Source: JABDQZ01 sp963801985
GTDB lineage: Bacteria; Pseudomonadota; Gammaproteobacteria; Chromatiales; Chromatiaceae
Assembly (NCBI GenBank): GCA_963801985.1
Contig: CAWDGV010000015.1
Location: 48,642 to 112,641 of the forward strand
DNA length: 64,000 bases
Direction of reading: 5' to 3'
Position 1 is the first letter of the stretch. Each line of letters opens with the position of its first letter. This document shows, in pieces, positions 24,919-33,718 of this stretch. The notes beneath the pieces are model-generated. The model did no database searches and was not told where the DNA came from. It worked only from the letters and a program-made list of their open reading frames with translations. Position numbers and translations under genes: made by a program.

Positions 24919-25833
24919 GGTTGCTTCTGACCAGAACCGCTCACTTCTACCAGTGTTGGTTTTAACTGCACCCACAGGAACCAGGGCAAAACTCTGCTGA
25001 CCATTAATATCTGACCGGGCAAACCAGTAGTGCATTAATACAGCCCTGGGATTATCTGCATCCAGCCTGTACCAGCTTTTTGACATGCTTTTTATTCTCT
25101 GGCCATCTTTAAAATAATGTACCTGGTAATCGGTAAAGCTTTCAGTATCCACCCAGCGGAGACGATAGTCATACCACCAGTTTTTTTCTTTATGCAAACT
25201 TTTTAACAGGTAGACGGGTTTTCCTTTCACACTGCAATCCGCCTCAGGCAACGCATCATCACTCCAGTCATCTTTTGCATAAACCATGGTTCCCAGGCAA
25301 TCCTGCATTTCCTCCCTGCCCAGAATTTCATGTGTCTCCTCATCGGGGCGTCGCAGGTAAATATCACCGTATGTCAGGATAGACCCGGCCCAGATATCAT
25401 CATGATTGGGCTCAGTAATCCTTCTTACCTTACGTAAAGCTGGCAGCCACAATGAAACACTCATGGGTTTGCCGGATTCCCTGTAATCGGTAACCAGCAC
25501 CCCAACACCGCGTTGCTTGCCTGAATTGAAAGTCACCATATCCATGGTCTTGATATTTTCCTTCTGCATACGATGATTGACGTAGCGACTGGCCAGCAGC
25601 AAAGTCGGTTTTTTGCCCGGCTGATAATTGTAAATTCTGATCTGCTGATTTTTCTTACCATCCATCTCCACTGTTTCAAATGCATACAGATGATTAACGT
25701 AGTAGATCTGTTCGGCGAGTTGCCGCCCTGTCAATTCCTGCCCGGCAGATGGATAAGCTAAATCCTGGCTGACTGCAAATGCTTTTGAACTAAAAAGCAG
25801 CAGCAAGATTATTTTTTGCATCAAAGCTGGCAT
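24898..25833 (-). CDS. Exported outer-membrane lipoprotein-sorting-like protein (LolA fold)
   Basis: The 311-residue protein has a signal peptide (hydrophobic residues 5-20) and a long beta-rich body typical of LolA/LolB-like 'outer membrane lipoprotein-sorting' proteins: VTFNSGKQRGVGVLVTDY, SLWLPALRKVRRI, WAGSILTYGDIYLRRP, then a DYRLRWVDTESF strand. These often pair with RND-type or membrane lipid transporters; none is adjacent here. A second Met at residue 5 (25821) is an equally likely start. Its 5' end overlaps that of the divergent DUF2238 gene. Confidence 0.7.
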   Translation of the reverse strand: MPALMQKIILLLLFSSKAFAVSQDLAYPSAGQELTGRQLAEQIYYVNHLYAFETVEMDGKKNQQIRIYNYQPGKKPTLLLASRYVNHRMQKENIKTMDMVTFNSGKQRGVGVLVTDYRESGKPMSVSLWLPALRKVRRITEPNHDDIWAGSILTYGDIYLRRPDEETHEILGREEMQDCLGTMVYAKDDWSDDALPEADCSVKGKPVYLLKSLHKEKNWWYDYRLRWVDTESFTDYQVHYFKDGQRIKSMSKSWYRLDADNPRAVLMHYWFARSDINGQQSFALVPVGAVKTNTGRSERFWSEATLRKIRR

Positions 25834-26496
25834 ATACTGCAGGTACCCGTAATAAAAGTTATTAGTTTCAGTTTAGACGAGGATGTAAAGATCAGGTATC
25901 TGTGGATTGCAATTTATGCCGGTGTTCTGCTCTGGTCAGGCATTAACCCCAAAGAGCAGTTTATCTGGCTGCTGGAAGTGTTACCGGCCATCATTGGCGG
26001 TGTTGTACTTGCCTTTACATACAGGTCTTTTCACCTGACACCCCTGGTCTATATCCTGATTTTGATTCACTGCATCATCCTGATGGTAGGTGGACATTAT
26101 ACCTATGCCGAAGTACCTCTTTTCGATTACCTGAAAGATGTGTTTGGCTTTACCCGCAACAATTACGACAAGGTCGGACATTTTGCGCAGGGCTTCGTCC
26201 CTGCTTTGGTTGCACGGGAAATCGTCATCCGTAAAGACCTGATTCGGGGAGCAGCCTGGCGGGCATTTTTCATCGTCTGTTTCTGCCTGGCATTTAGTGC
26301 CTTCTATGAATTGATTGAATGGTGGGTTGCCATCGCCAGTGAATCCAGTGCCGAGGCGTTCCTCGCCACCCAGGGTTATGTCTGGGATACCCAGTCGGAT
26401 ATGGGCTGGGCCTTGCTGGGTGCGATCCTGGGCCTGATTACTTTAGGCAACTTGCATGACAGGCAACTTGCTAAATTAAAGAACGCTTCAGCATAA
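25816..26496 (+). CDS. DUF2238/YjdF-like inner-membrane protein
   Basis: The 226-residue product has about six membrane helices and the signature NYDKVGHFAQGFVPALVAREIVIR followed by FSAFYELIEWWVA and the GYVWDTQSDMGWALLGA motif of the DUF2238 (YjdF) family. Function is unknown. No ATG exists before the first helix; TTG 25816 (overlapping the divergent gene) or CTG 25897 must serve. It is convergent with the ABC permease, separated by a 27-bp inverted repeat. Confidence 0.7.
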   Translation: MHQSWHILQVPVIKVISFSLDEDVKIRYLWIAIYAGVLLWSGINPKEQFIWLLEVLPAIIGGVVLAFTYRSFHLTPLVYILILIHCIILMVGGHYTYAEVPLFDYLKDVFGFTRNNYDKVGHFAQGFVPALVAREIVIRKDLIRGAAWRAFFIVCFCLAFSAFYELIEWWVAIASESSAEAFLATQGYVWDTQSDMGWALLGAILGLITLGNLHDRQLAKLKNASA

Positions 26497-26599
26497 AGCT
26501 GATTGTACTGACTTTGGGATGTGTCGGCAGCAGGGAGCTGCCGCCAAGCGCCCATGGAAGGGTTTACAGCGTCATCACAAAGTCAGTATAACCAGCTTT
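26495..26599. repeat. Large inverted repeat between convergent genes
   Basis: Left arm 26495-26521 (AAAGCTGATTGTACTGACTT...) and right arm 26573-26599 are inverted with 24 of 27 matches. They enclose a small hairpin (CGGCAGC...GCTGCCG) and the CCATGGAAGGGTTTACAGCG segment typical of intergenic palindromes in gammaproteobacteria. It can act as a bidirectional terminator for the flanking convergent genes. Confidence 0.75.
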
Positions 26600-26619
26600 T
26601 CACACATAATTAACGTGCT

Positions 26620-29076
26620 TCAAGTCCCGCTATTCAAAACCCTGAGAGGAGGCTGCCTGAGCAAACTGCGTGTTGACAGGTAGCCGACGGCCAACAGGAT
26701 AACAACACCGGCACTGACACCCAGAACCCAGACGTAGGGATTGAAAACCGGCTGCAGACCAAACAGCTCAACAGCGACCAGGTAGCCGGTCAGGCTCGAC
26801 AGGCTGGCTGCCACCAGGCCGGATAACAGTCCAAGCAAGCCAAACTCTGCCAAAACACCCAGCAGCACCTGCCGCCGGCTGGCCCCCAGGGTTCTTAACA
26901 CCGCCATTTCCTGGGCACGTTCTTCACGACTGATCTGTACCGCACCGAGGGTCACCAGGATGGCTGCCAGCAAGGTAAAAGAAAATACCCCCTCGATTGC
27001 CAAAGCGCCCCTGTCCATGATGTCACGGACCTGGGAGAGCAAGGGACGCAAATCCAGTACGGATACAGCCGGGTAATCGCTGGCCAGTTTTCGCATCACG
27101 TGTGATTCATCGCCCTGCAAAAAAATACTGTTCAGGTAGGCTACCGGCAGGCCATCCATCAAGCCCTGTGAACCCTGCACAAAGAAATTCACATTGAATG
27201 AATCCCATGAAATTTTTCGCAGGCTGATAACAGGTGCGCTTAACTGCTGCCCCGCTATATCAAATGTCAGGGTAGAACCCGGCTCTAGCCCAAGATGGTC
27301 GGCAAGCCCATGCTCCACGGTAAACCCGCCATCAACCGGCGGCCAACTGCCACCACTGATTACGCGGTTATCTGACTGTAGCTGGTCTGAAAAACCCAGG
27401 CTGAATTCACGCGCAGCCAGGTGACGTGCTCGATCCGTTTTAAAGGATTGCGGATCAACTTTTTTGCCATCAATTTTCAGCAACCGGCCGCGTGCACTGG
27501 CATACATGCCGGAGCTTTTTACACCCTGCTGGTCAAACCACTGCTGCAGGCCTGCCTGCTCATCAGGCTGAATATTGATCAGGAAATGATTCGGAGCTGT
27601 CGGCGACAGGCTGGATTGCCAGGTATCGATCAGGTCCACACGTACCGTGCCGAGTATCAGCAACAGCGTAATACCGATACTGAAGCCGGCCAGTTGCCAT
27701 TGTGTCAATGAGGCATGCCGGGACAAGGCTGCCAGCCCCAGGCCAATACCACTGCTTTTCTTGCGGTAGGGCGATAACAAGGCGATAAAAAACCGGCCGA
27801 TAATGACTGATAACAACATGACTGCAAGCAATGCCAGGATCAATGCAACTGCCAGTTTATAATCCTGCACCTGCCAGAAAACCAGGGCACTGAAAGCGGC
27901 CAGCGCGAGTCCCCAGACGAGTAGCGATGAAGCATCAGGTGGATCCAGTTCACGGCGTAAAACACGTAATGGCGAGACATGTCGAATACGCATTAACACC
28001 GGCAGGGAAAAACCCGGTAACAACACTGCCCCGTATAACAGGCCGACCCAGACGGGGCGCAGTGTCGGTGTTGGCAGCTGTTCGCCAAACCAGTCACCCA
28101 CCATGGAAGACAACACCAACTGCCCAAGATAACCCAGCAAAATACCAATGACGGTACCGGCAGCAAGCACCTGCAAAATTTCCAGTAAATGTCTTGTCAA
28201 AACCTGGCGCCCGGTCATTCCCAGGGTACGCATAATTGCCGCCGCATCTATCGCCTGGCTGACATAACGCCGGGTAGCCAGCAGGATGGCAATCCCCGCC
28301 AGCAGGCTGGCACACAAAGCTGCCAGGCTTAAAAAGCGATGACCACGTTCCAATGCGGTTCGCAGCTCAGGCCGCGCATTTTCAATATCAAGAATGCGTG
28401 CCCCAATCGGTAAATGTGTCACAGCCCATTTGCGGTAGCCAGCCACGGCCTGCGGATCACCTGCGATCAGTAAACGATACTTGGCCCGGCTGGCCGGACC
28501 CAGCAGGCCACTGGTAGCCAAATCCCGGTAATTGATCATGACCCGTGGGGCTAACTGAAACAGGCTGCCACCCCGGTCCGGTTCCTGTTGCACGACACCG
28601 GCCAGCTCCAGTGATAATTCACCTAACGGAAGCCGGTGCGTTGCAACATCAGAACTCATCTTGTTTCTGACAACCGATTCGACATAAACCTGGCCGGGCA
28701 ATGGCGGTGACCCGGTAAAAGTATTGTCAGTAGCTTTAATCAACAACTCTCCACGCAACGGGTAGGCATCATCAACCGCCTTGACCTGCACCAGCAGCGG
28801 CTCGTCATTATAAAACAGCACACTGGGAAAACTGGCCTGCAACGAAGCCTGCAAGCCCATCTGTTCGGCTTTATCAGTCCATTCCGGGGTAAATTCATCA
28901 CCCTGTTGTACGACCATGTCGGCGGCCATCAATGCAGCGCCCTGCAACACCAGTCCACGGTCTACCCGGTCAACAAAAAAAGCCACCGAGGTCATGGCCG
29001 TGACCGCCACCACCAGTGCAGAAAAAAGCAGCAGTAACGAACGGTTTTGATGCAGTGATGGCAGTTGCAACATCAT
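26620..29076 (-). CDS. ybbP: ABC transporter permease, FtsX/MacB superfamily (YbbP-like)
   Basis: The 818-residue permease has an N-terminal membrane helix, a periplasmic domain, two FtsX-type membrane blocks (around 250-430 and 700-815; ITLGAVQISREERAQEMAVLRTLGASRRQVL marks the second) and a second periplasmic domain. It partners with the YbbA-like ATPase, whose end it overlaps by 4 bases. The family is thought to move hydrophobic or lipid-like substrates or to act mechanically; the substrate is not known. The TesA esterase next door is the conserved companion. Confidence 0.88.
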   Translation of the reverse strand: MMLQLPSLHQNRSLLLLFSALVVAVTAMTSVAFFVDRVDRGLVLQGAALMAADMVVQQGDEFTPEWTDKAEQMGLQASLQASFPSVLFYNDEPLLVQVKAVDDAYPLRGELLIKATDNTFTGSPPLPGQVYVESVVRNKMSSDVATHRLPLGELSLELAGVVQQEPDRGGSLFQLAPRVMINYRDLATSGLLGPASRAKYRLLIAGDPQAVAGYRKWAVTHLPIGARILDIENARPELRTALERGHRFLSLAALCASLLAGIAILLATRRYVSQAIDAAAIMRTLGMTGRQVLTRHLLEILQVLAAGTVIGILLGYLGQLVLSSMVGDWFGEQLPTPTLRPVWVGLLYGAVLLPGFSLPVLMRIRHVSPLRVLRRELDPPDASSLLVWGLALAAFSALVFWQVQDYKLAVALILALLAVMLLSVIIGRFFIALLSPYRKKSSGIGLGLAALSRHASLTQWQLAGFSIGITLLLILGTVRVDLIDTWQSSLSPTAPNHFLINIQPDEQAGLQQWFDQQGVKSSGMYASARGRLLKIDGKKVDPQSFKTDRARHLAAREFSLGFSDQLQSDNRVISGGSWPPVDGGFTVEHGLADHLGLEPGSTLTFDIAGQQLSAPVISLRKISWDSFNVNFFVQGSQGLMDGLPVAYLNSIFLQGDESHVMRKLASDYPAVSVLDLRPLLSQVRDIMDRGALAIEGVFSFTLLAAILVTLGAVQISREERAQEMAVLRTLGASRRQVLLGVLAEFGLLGLLSGLVAASLSSLTGYLVAVELFGLQPVFNPYVWVLGVSAGVVILLAVGYLSTRSLLRQPPLRVLNSGT

Positions 29077-29795
29077 TCCCCGGTTTCCTTAGGACTGTTT
29101 TCAAGGCGACCCGCATGCAGACGGTAAACCCGGTCACAGCGATCTGCCAGTTCCCGGTCATGGGTCACCATTAATAAAGCCGTCTTGCAACGGTCGCGCA
29201 AGTCAAACAGCAAATCGGTTATCTGCTTTCCGGTGTCTGCATCCAGGTTGCCGGTCGGTTCATCGGCAAATAATACCTGCGGTTCACCGGCAAAGGCCCT
29301 GGCCAGGGCAACGCGCTGTTGTTCACCACCGGATAACTGGCGGGGTAAATGTTTTATTCTTCCTGCCAGGCCAACATCATCAAGCAACTGTTCTGCCTGC
29401 TGAAGATGCTTTTCCACCCCCGCCAGCTGCAATGGCAAAGAGACGTTTTCCAGGGCTGTCATGCCGGGTATCAACTGGAATGACTGGAAAACAAATCCCA
29501 CGGTCCCCAGGCGCAGTTGTGAGCGCTGATCTTCACTCAGTTCGGATACCGATTGACCCAGCAACATAACCTGCCCGTCACTGGGATGGTCCAGCCCCGC
29601 AAGCAATCCCAGCAGGGTCGATTTACCCGAACCTGATGCACCCAGCAGGGCGACCGCTTCACCCGAGTTGACATGCAGGTCAATACCCATAAGGATGTCG
29701 AGTTGGGAACCATCAGGTGAGACCACCTGCTTACTGACATTGCGGGCCTGTATGACAGCTTTATTCAAATCATTCGTGGTATTCAAATCACTCAT
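29073..29795 (-). CDS. ybbA: ABC transporter ATP-binding protein, YbbA-like
   Basis: The 240-residue ATPase of the LolD/MacB type has Walker A GASGSGKSTLLGLL, Q-loop VFQSFQLIP, signature LSGGEQQRVALARA, Walker B VLFADEPTGNLD and the H-loop in MVTHDRELADRC. I start at ATG 29795 (MSDLNTT); the frame open back to 29879 runs into tesA and is not needed. It energises the permease downstream. Confidence 0.92.
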   Translation of the reverse strand: MSDLNTTNDLNKAVIQARNVSKQVVSPDGSQLDILMGIDLHVNSGEAVALLGASGSGKSTLLGLLAGLDHPSDGQVMLLGQSVSELSEDQRSQLRLGTVGFVFQSFQLIPGMTALENVSLPLQLAGVEKHLQQAEQLLDDVGLAGRIKHLPRQLSGGEQQRVALARAFAGEPQVLFADEPTGNLDADTGKQITDLLFDLRDRCKTALLMVTHDRELADRCDRVYRLHAGRLENSPKETGE

Positions 29796-30429
29796 AGTCT
29801 TCTTCTTTGTATTGGCCTCATTGCCAGTTGCTTCTGCCAGTAGCCCGGCTGCTACCAGTTTGCCCACAATCATTGTCATCGGTGACAGTCTCAGTGCCGG
29901 TTATGGCCTTGATCCTGCAGCCGGCTGGGTTGAACTGTTGCGTCAGCGCTTGCAACAGCAGTCATTCAACTACCGCGTGGTTAATGCCAGCATCACCGGC
30001 GACACAACCCGCGGCGGCCTGTCCCGTTTGCCGCAGACTTTGGAACGGGAACAGCCGTCTATTGTCATTATCGAACTGGGTGGCAATGACGGTCTGCGGG
30101 GCTTCAGTCTCAAGCTCACCCGCGACAACCTGTCGAAAATGATCAACCTGAGCCAGCAGGCCAACGCCCGGGTATTACTGCTCGGTGTTCAACTGCCTGC
30201 CAATTATGGCAATCATTTTCGCAATAAATTCCAACAGATTTTTGTTGATTTAGCGAATCAGCACCAGATTGCCAGTGTACCCTTCTTTCTGGAAGGTGTT
30301 GCTGAAACCCGTGAGATGATGCAGCCCGATGGAATTCACCCGTCAGAGCAGGCCCAGCCCCGCATACTGAATAATGTGTGGAATGCATTGCAGCCACTGC
30401 TTGAAACCCGGCAGGCATCCAGCAAATGA
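29752..30429 (+). CDS. tesA: Exported SGNH esterase/thioesterase I
   Basis: The 225-residue protein has a signal peptide (to about residue 30, ASA), then the SGNH hydrolase blocks: GDSLSAGYGLD (nucleophile Ser), Gly in ITGDTTRGG, Asn in GGNDGLRG, and the Asp/His pair in PDGIHPSEQ. It hydrolyses acyl esters or thioesters in the periplasm. The 5' end overlaps that of the divergent ybbA by 44 bases (a GTG at 29776 could shorten this). The stop overlaps modA by 4 bases. Confidence 0.9.
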   Translation: MTALFKSFVVFKSLIVFFFVLASLPVASASSPAATSLPTIIVIGDSLSAGYGLDPAAGWVELLRQRLQQQSFNYRVVNASITGDTTRGGLSRLPQTLEREQPSIVIIELGGNDGLRGFSLKLTRDNLSKMINLSQQANARVLLLGVQLPANYGNHFRNKFQQIFVDLANQHQIASVPFFLEGVAETREMMQPDGIHPSEQAQPRILNNVWNALQPLLETRQASSK

Positions 30430-31181
30430 CGGCTACAGGCCCATTTGCCAGTATACTATTGTCCGTCCTGTTGATGCTTGGCAGTTCTTTGTTAAAAGCA
30501 GACCAGCTACATATCGCGGTTGCCAGTAATTTCACCCATGCCATCAAGTCCCTTGCCAAAAATTTTGAAGAAAAAACCGGACACAAGGTCGTTTTAAGTT
30601 TTGGATCGACGGGCAAGCTGTATGCACAAATCATCCATGGCGCCCCTTATGATGTTTTTTTCGCCGCTGACAGTGAGCGCCCCGTGCTATTGGAGAAAAA
30701 CGGGCAGGCATTGCCCGGCTCCCGCTTTACCTATGCAACCGGCAAACTGGTTTTGTGGAGCCCACAACAGCAACTGGTTGATACGGAAGGTAAGATTTTA
30801 AACCGGCAGGACTTCCGCCACCTGGCCATTGCCAACCCGGACCTGGCACCTTACGGCAAAGCCGCCCGGCAGATTTTACAACACGAGGGCCTATGGCCGA
30901 CCTTGCAAACCAGGCTGGTGCGCGGCGAAAATATTGGCCAGGCCTACCAGTTTGTAAAAAGCGGCAATGCCGAACTCGGATTTGTCGCCTTAGCCCAGGT
31001 CAATTACCCCGGTCACCCCGCCACAGGTTCATGGTGGGAAATACCCGAGTCACTTTATTCCCCTATTGAACAGCAGGCCGTATTACTAAAAGATAGCCCT
31101 GCAGCCAGTGACTTTCTGCAATATGTCAAGAATGATGCCAGCCGTGCTTTGATTCGCAGCTATGGCTATGGAACACCCTGA
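30426..31181 (+). CDS. modA: Molybdate ABC transporter substrate-binding protein
   Basis: The 251-residue periplasmic protein has a signal peptide and the ModA fold: LHIAVASNFTHAIKSLAKNFEEKTGHKV, the oxyanion-binding FGSTGKLYAQI and a FVKSGNAELGFVALAQV near 180. It captures molybdate (or tungstate) for ModBC. It overlaps tesA by 4 bases and modB by one (TGATG), so the four genes form one unit. Confidence 0.92.
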   Translation: MTATGPFASILLSVLLMLGSSLLKADQLHIAVASNFTHAIKSLAKNFEEKTGHKVVLSFGSTGKLYAQIIHGAPYDVFFAADSERPVLLEKNGQALPGSRFTYATGKLVLWSPQQQLVDTEGKILNRQDFRHLAIANPDLAPYGKAARQILQHEGLWPTLQTRLVRGENIGQAYQFVKSGNAELGFVALAQVNYPGHPATGSWWEIPESLYSPIEQQAVLLKDSPAASDFLQYVKNDASRALIRSYGYGTP

Positions 31182-31864
31182 TGTTGACTGAGGCTGACCT
31201 GACAGCGCTGGTTATTACGCTCAAGCTGGCTGGCATTGTTACCCTGGTATTGCTGCTGTTAGGTACGCCACTGGCCTGGTGGCTGTCACGCAGCCAGTGG
31301 CGTTTCAAATTTATTCTTGAGGCAATGATTGCATTGCCACTGGTATTGCCACCCACCGTATTGGGCTTTTACCTGTTAATCGCCCTGGGTCCTCATGGAC
31401 CGGTCGGTGGTTTGATGCAATCGCTGGACCTGCAACCGCTGGCATTTACTTTTACCGGCCTGGTAATCGGCTCGGTTTTTTATTCATTACCTTTTGTTGT
31501 CCAGCCTTTACAAACAGCCTTCAGTGCAATTGGCACACGCCCGATGGAAGTTGCCGCAACCTTGCGCGCTTCACCACTGGACCGATTTTTTACTGTCGCA
31601 GTGCCACTGGCACGCCCCGGCTTTATTACCGCCACTGTACTGGGCTTTGCCCATACCCTGGGCGAGTTTGGCGTGGTATTAATGATCGGCGGTAATATTC
31701 CCGGCCAGACACAGGTGTTATCCATAGCTATCTACGATCATGTTGAAATGCTTGAATATGGACAGGCACACTGGTTATCCGGTGGCCTGCTGTTACTCTC
31801 ATTTTTGCTGTTAATGAGCGTATATGCGGTGAACCGCCGCTTTGCTTTGGTGCAATCATCATGA
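31181..31864 (+). CDS. modB: Molybdate ABC transporter permease
   Basis: The 227-residue permease has five membrane helices and the EAA loop (EVAATLRASPLDRFFTVAVPLARPG) that contacts ModC. LVLPPTVLGFYLLIALG is typical of ModB. It lies inside the inner membrane. It overlaps modC by 4 bases. Confidence 0.93.
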   Translation: MLTEADLTALVITLKLAGIVTLVLLLLGTPLAWWLSRSQWRFKFILEAMIALPLVLPPTVLGFYLLIALGPHGPVGGLMQSLDLQPLAFTFTGLVIGSVFYSLPFVVQPLQTAFSAIGTRPMEVAATLRASPLDRFFTVAVPLARPGFITATVLGFAHTLGEFGVVLMIGGNIPGQTQVLSIAIYDHVEMLEYGQAHWLSGGLLLLSFLLLMSVYAVNRRFALVQSS

Positions 31865-32928
31865 GCATCGAAGCGCGCCTGCACGTCCCACGGGAAAATT
31901 TCAGCCTGGACGTCGACTTAAAAATCGCAGCTCGTGGAGTGACAGCAATTTTCGGCCCATCCGGCTGTGGTAAAACCACTTTGTTGCGTGCGATTGCCGG
32001 CCTTGAGCCCGGGCAGACAGGCTACCTGCGTATCGGTGACCAACTGTGGCAGGATGACAAGACCTTTTTAGCTGCGCACAAACGCCCCGTCGGTTACGTC
32101 TTCCAGGAACCCAGCCTGTTTGCTCACCTGAATGTGCAGGAAAATCTCGCTTACGGCCTCAAGCGCGTACCCGGAACACTACGCCGCGTTTCACTCGATA
32201 AAGCGATAGAACTACTCGGCATAGGACCGCTGCTGCAACGTTCCATCAACCAGCTTTCAGGCGGTGAACAGCAACGCGTTGCCATTGCACGCGCCCTGGC
32301 GGTCAGCCCGGCAATCTTACTCATGGATGAACCACTTTCCGCACTGGATATTTCCCGCAAACAGGAAATCATGCCTTACCTGGAATCATTGCATGATGAA
32401 CTGGAAATACCGGTGCTTTATGTCAGCCATTTACCGGATGAAGTCGCCCGCCTCGCTGACCAGCTGGTATTACTTGATAAGGGCAAAGTCACTGCAACAG
32501 GCCCCGTTAACCAGATTTTAACCCGTCTGGACCTGCCCCTGGCCCATGGAGATGATGCCTCTTCACTCATACAGGCCGAAGTCTCCGGTCATGATGATGA
32601 ATTCAACCTGACTTACCTGGACTTTGCCGGTGGACGCTTTACCGTAACAAGACAACAGTTTCCCAATCAGCATGCGGTAAGACTGCGTATTGCTGCACGT
32701 GATATCAGCCTGACCCTGGAGCATCAAAGCGGCACCAGCATATTGAATATATTCCCTGTTACCGTAGAAGCCATCATGCCGGAAAACGATTCACAGGCAA
32801 TGGTTCAATTAACTGCTGGCGGTATGCCGCTACTGGCGCGTGTGACGCACAAGTCAGTTAAGCTGTTGCAGCTCGAACCCGGCAAACAGGTCTACGCCCA
32901 GGTTAAAAGTGTCGCCTTATTGAGTTAA
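31861..32928 (+). CDS. modC: Molybdate ABC transporter ATP-binding protein
   Basis: The 355-residue protein has an ABC domain (1-230: Walker A GPSGCGKTTLLRA, signature LSGGEQQRVAIARAL, Walker B LLMDEPLSALD, switch His in YVSHLPDEVARLAD) and a C-terminal Mop/TOBE domain (about 290-350) that binds molybdate and gives feedback inhibition. No ModE repressor gene is nearby. Molybdate uptake fits with moaA in this window. Confidence 0.94.
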   Translation: MSIEARLHVPRENFSLDVDLKIAARGVTAIFGPSGCGKTTLLRAIAGLEPGQTGYLRIGDQLWQDDKTFLAAHKRPVGYVFQEPSLFAHLNVQENLAYGLKRVPGTLRRVSLDKAIELLGIGPLLQRSINQLSGGEQQRVAIARALAVSPAILLMDEPLSALDISRKQEIMPYLESLHDELEIPVLYVSHLPDEVARLADQLVLLDKGKVTATGPVNQILTRLDLPLAHGDDASSLIQAEVSGHDDEFNLTYLDFAGGRFTVTRQQFPNQHAVRLRIAARDISLTLEHQSGTSILNIFPVTVEAIMPENDSQAMVQLTAGGMPLLARVTHKSVKLLQLEPGKQVYAQVKSVALLS

Positions 32929-32932
32929 TAAA

Positions 32933-33679
32933 ATGAACAAGCCTTTTCTAATTCTGCAATTACGTCCCGAAGATGAAACTTCAGACAGTGAGTACCAGGC
33001 TTTTCTTAAATACGGTGAACTTGCTGAAGAGGACACCCATCGTATTCGTATCGAGCAAACCGGTATCCCGGCTGATCTTTCACTCGACAACTACTGCGCG
33101 GTTATTGTTGGCGGCAGTCCCTTTGATATCAGCACGCCTGAAGATGAAAAAGCAACCATTCAGAAAAAAATCGAACAGGACTTTCATCAACTGTTGGATG
33201 AGATCGTGAAAAAAGACTTCCCCTTCCTCGGTGCCTGTTCCGGTAATGGCTTACTTGGGGCTTACCTCGGAACACCGATTACAAAACGTTATGCTGAACC
33301 CGTTGGCAGTGCCAGCGTTAACCTGACTGGGGAAGGAAGAAGTGATCCACTGCTCACTGGCTTTCCGGATCAGATTGAAGTTCTGCTGGGACACAAGGAA
33401 GCCTGCGATACAACACCGCAAGGTGCCACCCTGTTAATAACAGGAAAAGCCTGCCCGGTGCAGATGTTTCGTGTCGGCAACAATGTCTACGCTACCCAGT
33501 TCCACCCCGAAGGTGACAGCGAAGGTTTTATCTTGCGCATTAATGTCTACAAGCATCATGGCTACTTCCCTCCCCATAGAGCGGAAGAATTAATCGAAAA
33601 GGTTAGCTACAAGGAAACACCCTATGCGCAGGAGATTCTCCGGCGCTTTGTTAGACATGCACGTTCGCAGCAAGCCTGA
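32933..33679 (+). CDS. Class-I glutamine amidotransferase-like protein
   Basis: The 248-residue protein has a GATase1 domain: nucleophile Cys in FLGACSGNGLLGAYLG, catalytic His in TQFHPEGDSEG. It resembles the stand-alone YfeJ/GuaA-like amidotransferases whose synthase partner is unknown. It starts 4 bases after modC, probably cotranscribed by chance of position. Confidence 0.8.
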   Translation: MNKPFLILQLRPEDETSDSEYQAFLKYGELAEEDTHRIRIEQTGIPADLSLDNYCAVIVGGSPFDISTPEDEKATIQKKIEQDFHQLLDEIVKKDFPFLGACSGNGLLGAYLGTPITKRYAEPVGSASVNLTGEGRSDPLLTGFPDQIEVLLGHKEACDTTPQGATLLITGKACPVQMFRVGNNVYATQFHPEGDSEGFILRINVYKHHGYFPPHRAEELIEKVSYKETPYAQEILRRFVRHARSQQA

Positions 33680-33718
33680 AACAGGTAACCACGTATCAGC
33701 ATAATCACTTTTTATAAA

